Source: Conoideocrella luteorostrata (taxonomy: Eukaryota; Ascomycota; Sordariomycetes; Hypocreales; Clavicipitaceae). Taken from it: a stretch of DNA of 64,000 nt. Of this stretch, positions 57,422-64,000 are shown piece by piece (the first letter of the stretch is position 1; each line of letters starts with the position of its first letter). The notes under the pieces were generated by a model, which worked only from the letters and a program-made list of their open reading frames with translations, searched no databases and had not been told where the DNA came from. The DNA lies in assembly GCA_032433595.1 (NCBI GenBank), contig JASWJB010000018.1:205426-269425 (forward strand), in the 5' to 3' direction. A program made the translations under genes and the position numbers.

Positions 57422-60210
57422 TCAAGCTTCCCAGCTAGCTAAAGTCTCAACAGACGACAAGTAATCTGGGTGACTAGTGCCTAGTTTATCTCTCCTTGAT
57501 TGGATGCATTGCCTCATTAACTTAATAGCTTCCTCGTTGCGCCCTAAACTCCAATATGTCCATGCTAGGTTATTCATACTCATTAGCGTAGAGGGATGAT
57601 CTTGCCCTAGTTTCGTCTTGCGAGTCTCCATCACTTGCACATGTAGCTCTTCTGCCGCCTTCCACCGGCCTTGCTTCCTGTATGTCGATGCCAAGTTAGC
57701 CATGCTCGTTAGCGTATCGGGATGATCCTGCCCTAGTTTCGTCTTGCTAGTCTCCATCACTTGCACCTGTAGCTCTTCTGCCGCCTCCCACAGGCCTTGC
57801 TTCCAAAATGTCGATGCCAAGTTAGCCATGCTCGTTAGCGTATCGGGATGATCCTGCCCTAGTTTCGTCTTGCGAGTCTCCATCACTTGCACCTGTAGCT
57901 CTTCTGCCGCCTCCCACAGGCCTTGCTTCCAAAATGTCGATGCTAAGTTAGCCATGCTCGTTAGCGTATCGGGATGATCCTGCCCTAGTTTCGTCTTGCG
58001 AGTCTCCATCACTTGCACCTCTAGCTCTTCTGCCGCCTCCCACCGGCCTTGCTTCCTAAATGTCGATGCCAAGTTGACCATGCTCGTTAGCGTATCAGGA
58101 TGATCCTGCCCTAGTTTCGTCTTGCTAGTCTCCATCACTTGCACCTGTAGCTCTTCTGCCGCCTCCCACCGGCCTTGCTTCCAAAATGTCGATGCCAAGT
58201 TGGCCATGCTCGTTAGCGTAGAGGGATAATGTTGCCCTAGTTTCGTCTTGCGAGTCTCCATCACTTGCACCTCTAGCTCTTCTGCCGCCTTCCACCGACC
58301 TTGCTTCCAAAATGTCGTTGCCAAGTTGGCCATGCTCGTTAGCGTATCGGGATGATCCTGCCCTAGTTTCTTCTTGCGAGTCTCCATCACTTGCACCTCT
58401 AGCTGTTCCGCCTCACTCCATCGGCCTCTTAGGCCATATGCTAACGCTACCATTGCTAACGAATTCACTACATCGTTATGCTGCTTGTCAAATGTCTTCT
58501 TTCTTGCTTTCAAGGCCTTTACCGATAGGTCCTCCGCTTCAATTCCTTTTCCCATTTTAAGGGCATACCATGCCGCCTTGTATAAAACTGTAGCCCACTC
58601 TTTCATTGACTCCTTAGAAACTGGCCGTTGTGCAGCTACTAATTGTGCATGCGGGAACAGTACCTGGCATTCGGTCCAGTTCTCGTATTCCCCCCCTGGA
58701 AGCTCTTCGCAGAGCCTTACAAGAAATCGGTGCCTCCATTCCTCGTATACCTCGTGAGCTCTGAGCCATTCAAGCATAGCCAGCTGAACTAATCTATGCA
58801 TTTCGAAGCTCTTTTTATCGTCATTGGCAATGATGAAGGAGAAGTCCCGCAACATGACGATGTCGCTTTCGAACCGGTCGTTACTACTATAATTGGAATG
58901 CACTTCCGTTGAATCACTGTCGCAACTGCTCTTAGCCTCATCGCTTGTACTTTCACCGTCATCGATGATATTATTGTTTTCATCTTCTTCGGCAGAATAT
59001 GCTCGGTCCTGCGAATCTTTGGTATCATAACCATGCGTGCGTTCGTCCTGGCTGCGCAGCAGCATATCGGGAATGCCTTGTCGATCGCAGAAGCTCATCA
59101 GTGACAGCAAGTCGGCCGCGGATGGTTTGGTCTCGCGGATGTAGTCAAATGATATTTGCCATGTAATGAGTATTGAATTCTTGGCTTCCCGATCTCGAAG
59201 GAGTCCTTCACCGTCGTGGCCTAGTAAGCCAGTTTTTCTCTTATCACTGTGACGAAATTCATCTAAGTACTTCTGCACAGAGGACCGCGGGCGCCTCTGC
59301 TGGATGAAGGCTGCCGCTTGAACTATGGCAAGTGGCATAAACTCAAGCGCTGAAGCAAGCTCTAACATGCAAGCCTTATCATCACTTCGGCCAAGCATAT
59401 TAGAAAACAGCTGCAAAGCCTCTTCCTTACTCATCGGCTTGATCTCAATAATATCGTTGTAATGAACCAGATTCCGCGCCGCACGTCTACTTCGTGACGT
59501 GATTAGAACAGATCCATGCTGGCATGGAGGGATGTACGATTTTAGATGTCTCGAATTTGCAGCCTCTGTTGTCATTACCCCTGCTTCAATGCTAGGGCCG
59601 GGCGACGTTAAGAAATTCGCATTATCTACGTTGTCAAGAATAATAACCCAAGGCCCTTTTCTCTCGTCTCGAAGCCAGTCATGCACAAGCTGGAAGATAT
59701 TGGCTTTCGGGTCTTGCCGCCCAGGAACCTTAATACATTCTGCAATTTCGCGAAAACTCTGCTCAAACCGAGCGGCATTACTTGCGTGGACCCAAAAAAC
59801 CCACTTTGCGGGTGATTGTTCTCGGGCTTGGTATGCGTGTTCGATAGCGAGTTGTGATTTACTAAACGGATTAGCGACTTTTGGAATAATTCTGCCTGTT
59901 ATACAGCTATAAACCCACCCGACACCGCCAAGGCCGACGAGTGCAGTCCACGACCCTGGCTCGCAACAATTATGCTTGATCTGGTGAGATGTTTCTCCTC
60001 GATTCACGAAGTTTCTATCTCGACCGAATGGAATCAGGATCGATGGATGTGGCGGCGTTTCTGGTCGCTCTGTTCGATCATCAGCGACAGAGGCATAGCG
60101 TTTGCGTTATGTGGGAACCTACCTGGAGTGGAGTAGTTGATGCTGAAGGGTCCGTGGTTTATCCCCACTTGAAGCCCAGTGTTAGGACCGTCGAACGTGA
60201 TGGTGTTCAT
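57422..60210 (-). CDS. NLR: N-terminal amyloid motif, NB-ARC, TPR repeats
   Basis: Three exons, complement(57422..59861, 59919..60060, 60123..60210), give 889 residues. Exon 1 starts MNTITFDGPNTGLQVG, a HET-s-related-type amyloid motif. Splicing gives the linker PFGRDRNFV common before fungal NB-ARC domains, and intron 2 splits the P-loop, which becomes GLGGVGKSQLA (about 71-81). Walker B is WVIILDNVD (about 148-156), followed by GSVLITSRS and FMPLAIVQAAAF. An acidic Ser/Asp/Glu insertion (about 355-415) interrupts the winged-helix part. The C-terminal third holds eight TPR units of 42 residues, six nearly identical (MANLASTFWKQGRWEAAEEL type). Such NLRs sense a signal, oligomerise and template the matching motif on a partner effector. 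The effector gene lies 1.05 kb upstream on the same strand. Confidence 0.9.
57560..58440. repeat. 126-bp tandem repeats encoding TPR units
   Basis: Roughly seven consecutive 126-bp units inside the NLR coding region, each containing CCTAGTTTCGTCTTGC and ATCACTTGCAC. Identity between central units is very high, suggesting recent duplication or gene conversion. Confidence 0.9.
60124..60210 (-). other. amyloid signalling motif of the NLR (exon 1)
   Basis: Residues 4-20 read ITFDGPNTGLQVGINHG. Alignment with the effector's C-terminal motif gives 10 identical positions of 17, including the central NxGLQxG core. Confidence 0.8.
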
Positions 60211-61260
60211 GGTGCCTAGAGATAACGTTTGGATAATCGTGAGTTTTTACTCTTAGTTTGAAGTCAAGATGTGTCCGAGGGCTTGAAGATGGAGCAGATG
60301 ATGGCTGCATGTGATTCAGCTGGGCTTGAGTGTCAGCCTGGTTGACCGCCTCACTCTTTTTTCGCCACCTGCCTTATTCTGCCGCGCTGTGTACCCCGGT
60401 CTGATCTGATCCATCTAGCACGCATGTCAGCGGCTCGCGATAGGTCATGCCTTATCCTCCTTTGCTTACCGCAATGATCGAATTTGCCAATCTAATAAGT
60501 CGTGAGGGTCCCCTCGTCGCATTCATCCGCGTTCCGTTTTGCGAGACGGATGCCATACCAATAGCGAAAGTTTCACCCGAACAAGAAGGAACAACAGAGC
60601 ATATGCCATTGGGAAATTAGGCAGCCATACTATTGTCCTTGTGTCGGCTCCTGCGATGGCACAAGGAATGCTGCATTAATGGCTGCCTGCGTTGAGCTTT
60701 GCAATATTGAAGATCCAGATTTAGCCTTTTTTTTCAGTCAGCAGCGGTACTTTAATAACTACAACATTCCTATTACAGTACACTACTGTGCTGTGACTGT
60801 GCTCGACGTTTGGACAAGTACTGTGTGAGGTCCGCTCTCTGCTGCCTGGGCAATGTCCGAATTTGGCTTAGATGTATCGCACTTTCCAGGATCACATTTG
60901 AACAGTGAGATATTGTGTATTGACAACCCTGTTTTTTTACATAGGAAAATACACGGTGAGTGCTCGTTTTTATCTTCGTGAGCGTAGGGTCACGTGTCTT
61001 GTGAGGTCCGAGTATTTAATCCATATGAAACATACATAATACACGCGCATGTCTCTTACTTCTTATGCGCATGGGTTCCTGAATCGCAACAAGATATCTG
61101 TCTTCCGGGAAAGAGGCCCCGGGACAAATCATACATTATTTGACGGACTTGAGTTTTAACTAGTGCTTTCTTTAAGGTCATACATATTCGCTTTGTTTCT
61201 CTGCCCTACATGTGCTTTCTAAGCTAGCCATTATGTACAAATCAGAAATACTAGAAGAGC
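60211..61260. other. intergenic between NLR and effector
   Basis: About 1.05 kb holding the NLR promoter and the effector 3' flank. A poly-T run is near 60729. No gene is seen. Confidence 0.45.
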
Positions 61261-62585
61261 CTAGTTTCTTCCAAATGTCACTCCATGGAGGCCGCCGCTG
61301 ATAGTCCCTGCTTGAAGGCCTGAATTCTGCCCCCTAAACGTTATAATATCTGTGTGTCTTTGGTGACCTTCTGGGTTCGGTGTTGTAGAAATAGACCGGT
61401 TACAGGTAATGCTCTCAACTCCCTTCATAAATTCTTTAAGTGTTGACACCAATCGTTGAAAGCCGTCATTGTCGGGAGAATTGAACTTATGTAGCATATT
61501 GTGCCTAACATCCAAGGGAATTCTTGTAACGCCCTGAAGGCAGGCAGAGTCTTCCATGACAACCTGGATATATTTTAATTAGTTGGAATAAGCTCCAGAC
61601 AACTCCTATATATCGTTGAAGCCCAAACTTACAATTCCATGACCGTTTGCATCGAGTTTTTTAGCATAATCCTTTGGTAATCGTTTTATTTTGGCGGAGA
61701 AATTCGTGTGACGAGTTTCGTAGAAGCATACTACACCGAATTTGGAGTTTTTGTGACGAATCATTTCACAAAACCTTTGAACAAGGCTGTCCAATGGGCC
61801 GGGGCAATCTGGGCTTCCCCTTCTAAGATATTGTATCAGCTCTTGAGTATATTCGCCTTCCGATTCGATCGCAGCGGCAATGCGCATATCTGCAGCGGTA
61901 TATCCGGTCCCCCAGCTGCCTTGGAAAGGTGTACCGAGAAACGTCACGCCAATTGTGCAATCTAATATCGGGCGGTATTTTTCCCTCCCTGGATGAAACT
62001 CATCGGCAGCTCGAAGAAGAGCCTAATCACAAATTACCATAATTAATATTCCATTGTGAAAGATCAGTACAATTGGAAATATGCCGGGCTACAATAGCCA
62101 ACTATACTAAATAGTCACGAGCAAAGAAGAAAGAATAACCATACCTGAGCTAGGAGCAAACCGCTAAAACAAGACGCGATAAATATTATAGGATATTGGA
62201 GCCGTTGCTTCCTCAGAGGTCAGCCACGGTATAGCTATGTAGCACCAGTGAGCCTTACCTTTTGTTCTCGTTCTACATAGAGTCGGTCAAGGAGTGTATC
62301 TGCATATCCGATGAATCTGTCACTAGAAGCGTTCTTATCGTAGCTTGCGTTCCAGTCGTAAGTCAAGATGCGCGAGTTGGGTATGAAGTGAGGCAACATA
62401 TGGTTGTCTCTTAGCCAGTGGACATCTCCAGAATATGGATCATCAGCTTGCTTCCAGGCAATCCATGTAGCTGGTGACTGTGCATCCAGACCGTGCATTA
62501 CTATGATGCTATCATTATAAGCGATTTGAAGAGGAGTCGACGTTTCGAGAGTCTCACTCAACGATTGGATCCGTTGCGCTGACAA
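61261..62585 (-). CDS. SesB-like alpha/beta-hydrolase effector with C-terminal amyloid motif
   Basis: Supported exons are complement(61261..61563, 61633..62022, 62145..62207, 62259..about 62585). The 5' end is unresolved: a second frame (62554-62922) overlaps it, and no ATG is clear in frame, so the start given is only the limit of the supported frame. The domain reads IIVMHGLDAQSPATWIAW, then ILTYDWNA, then IFIASCFSGLLLAQ at the nucleophile elbow, TFLGTPFQGS, CFYETRH and IPLDVRHNML with the likely catalytic His. The nucleophile position reads Cys rather than Ser. The last 29 residues contain ITFRGQNSGLQAGTISG. SesB-type proteins are effectors in fungal cell-death and incompatibility systems, switched on when a partner NLR templates the motif. 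Confidence 0.8.
61264..61350 (-). other. amyloid signalling motif of the effector (C terminus)
   Basis: The final segment contains ITFRGQNSGLQAGTISG and ends VTFGRN. It matches the motif in NLR exon 1, in the reciprocal C-terminal position expected of an effector. Confidence 0.8.
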
Positions 62586-63184
62586 GCTTAGGATCTGGGT
62601 ACATCTGGCTAAGTCCGAGAGATCGGGAATTGCAGGAGACGGGCGGCTTCTCTTCCCCGACGGGTCTACCGGTGAGGTATGAGAGTGCTGAGCCGAAAAG
62701 CTCCATGTTTTTAGATGGGGCTAGAGCGAGTGGCAAGATTGAGTAACAGTTGGCGGGGAAGTTAAATATATAAGGGATTATATATTCCATTTTCATCAGA
62801 ACAGGGCGGTCGTCAGACGGACATGGCTGTGCAAACAACCCCGCTTTAGGCAGCAAAAATTTGTGGTAGTCGATGGAGCCCCTCACTAGTAACTTTATCC
62901 ACTTGTCAATCGGCCATCCCATTCTGCCTTGCTGTGGCTTCCCATTTTATCTGGACTGTAGTTGTCATGAACTTGCAAAGTTCCCCCAAGGTTGCACCAG
63001 AAGAAGGGTGCAGTTTGCACAGCCTAGTGACCTGGCTGTCCCGACTCATGTGTGGTGTTCTTTACAAGGAGCATCCTTGATATATATGCTGAAGAGTCTC
63101 GTGAAACGATAGGCTTCTTTAGATTATCCTCAGATCCGCATTCCACTTGATTTGGCGACTGTAACTTCAGGACTGAACAATAAA
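62586..63184. promoter_or_regulatory. divergent upstream region, effector / HET gene
   Basis: Carries the unresolved 5' end of the effector gene and the promoter of the HET gene. The minus-strand frame 62554-62922 contains GLSQMYPDPKLV, which could be the N-terminal exon of the effector if an intron or a shift joins it. Confidence 0.4.
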
Positions 63185-63871
63185 ATGGATATCCTCCGGC
63201 GTCTTCCGTACGCTCAGTTACTACCAGGCCATATACGTCTTTTTCGTATCGTAGACAACGCATCGGTGGCAGATGAAGGGTCACTAGAAGTCGTGTCACT
63301 GGAAGAAGCTCCTGCCTATTACGCTCTGAGTCACTCTTGGGGAACACAAACCCAAAACGAAACAATTCGTGTCGACGGCTATTTGCTCTACGTCACGTCG
63401 GACCTGGCGGCCGGGATCCGGAGGTTTCGAGAACTTAGTGATAAGAGATGCAGCTTATTAAGTCCGCCAATTAGATACATTTGGATTGATCGCCTCTGCA
63501 TCGACCAAGATGACCCCACGGAGCGGTCATCCCAGGTTGCTCTTATGACAAAGATCTATTCACGTTCGATTAGAACTCTGATTTGGCTCGGGCATGAATA
63601 TTCTTCCAGTGCTGCTGCGTGGCAGCTGGTAGATCATATCTACAACGTCTGCCGATCGCAAAATCCGACAGCGAAAACCTTCGACGATATCAAGGTTAAT
63701 ATCTATTTAGAATCATTCCATAATGCGTCCGGGTTGCCCAATTGGAACCACTACGCCTGGGCACAGCTAAGGAGGTTAATGAATCTTCGCTGGTTCTCCA
63801 GGATTTGGGTTATTCAAGAAGTGGTGCTATCACCACAAGATCCCATTCTTATTCACGGATCATGCCTTTAG
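63185..63871 (+). pseudogene. HET-domain protein, truncated at a telomere-type repeat
   Basis: From ATG 63185 the frame gives 228 residues holding most of a HET (PF06985) domain: YYALSHSWGTQTQNETIRV, then RYIWIDRLCIDQDD, then SRSIRTLIWLGHE and WFSRIWVIQEVVLS. HET proteins mediate heterokaryon incompatibility and cell death and usually continue for several hundred residues more. Here the reading ends at HGSCL with a TAG that lies inside the first TTAGGG unit at 63868. An upstream frame start at 63152 uses no ATG-supported context. It is next to an NLR/effector pair, so this end of the window is an immunity cluster. Confidence 0.82.
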
Positions 63872-63890
63872 GGTTAGGGTTGGGATAGGG
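63867..63890 (+). repeat. interstitial TTAGGG telomere-type repeat
   Basis: The block reads TTTAGGGTTAGGG followed by TTGGGATAGGG, so two perfect and two variant telomere units. It is followed by non-telomeric sequence to the window edge. Confidence 0.8.
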
Positions 63891-64000
63891 TCTATTTTGC
63901 TAAAGAAAGCTAATCTGCTCGCCTAGTCTAATCTAATCCCTTATTTACATAAGCTATCTAGAGAGAGGAGAGGTTCTGTACAAAGGAAAAGAGAGCTAGC
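63891..64000. other. unassigned right edge
   Basis: 110 bp after the telomere-type block, without resemblance to a HET-protein continuation in any frame. Nothing else seen. Confidence 0.4.

Noticed and set aside
59862..59918. NLR lacking a P-loop lysine (GLGGVGW reading)
   Set aside because: A 57-bp intron lies inside the motif; splicing gives GLGGVGKSQLA.
1..64000. tRNA, rRNA or CRISPR features
   Set aside because: No cloverleaf with A/B boxes, rRNA-like segment or spacer-repeat array was recognised by eye on either strand.

Overview
This window is nuclear DNA of a filamentous ascomycete (Pezizomycotina). The evidence is protein genes split by many short GT-AG introns (about 46-122 bp), a fungal highly reducing polyketide synthase, HET and NLR incompatibility-type genes, TTAGGG telomere-type repeats, and retroelements ruined by transition mutations of the kind made by repeat-induced point mutation (RIP). 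A Sordariomycete, perhaps Hypocreales, is my guess; genus cannot be told from the sequence.

Region 1 (1.08-35.4 kb) is a secondary-metabolite gene cluster. Left half: a highly reducing PKS (minus), a divergent FAD monooxygenase (plus), an MFS exporter, a PaxM-type membrane FAD monooxygenase (minus) and a divergent polytopic membrane protein that may open epoxides or cyclise. Right half, after a 8 kb stretch with a small secreted RNase-like gene and a DUF3632-type gene: a stand-alone trans-acting enoyl reductase, a lipocalin-type Diels-Alderase-like gene, two related P450s around a second MFS gene. The PKS has an enoyl reductase domain with an unusual cofactor loop and a methyltransferase remnant, so the trans-ER probably supplies enoyl reduction. 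The Diels-Alderase, the first P450 and the second MFS gene are all broken, whereas the PKS, both flavin enzymes, the membrane protein, the first transporter, the trans-ER and the second P450 read cleanly. The cluster therefore looks as if it once made a cyclised (probably decalin-type), oxidised polyketide and has been losing its later steps.

Region 2 (35.6-39.5 kb) holds debris: a PTH11/rhodopsin-type membrane pseudogene with in-frame amber stops, a possible broken transcription-factor gene, and the N-terminal nucleoside-phosphorylase domain of a fungal NLR cut off after 144 residues.

Region 3 (39.8-54.85 kb) is a nested retrotransposon block. An outer chromodomain Ty3/Gypsy element (plus; 274-bp LTRs; CTATA target duplication) contains a complete inner Ty3/Gypsy element (minus; 467-bp LTRs; GTTAG target duplication). 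Both are full of RIP-type stops. A decayed LTR of the inner family also lies at 18.15 kb.

Region 4 (57.4-63.9 kb) is an allorecognition or innate-immunity island: an NB-ARC/TPR NLR whose first exon encodes an amyloid signalling motif, a neighbouring SesB-like alpha/beta-hydrolase effector ending in a matching motif, and a HET-domain gene that stops exactly where a short TTAGGG-type array begins. The NLR/effector pair sharing an amyloid motif is the most striking system in the window.
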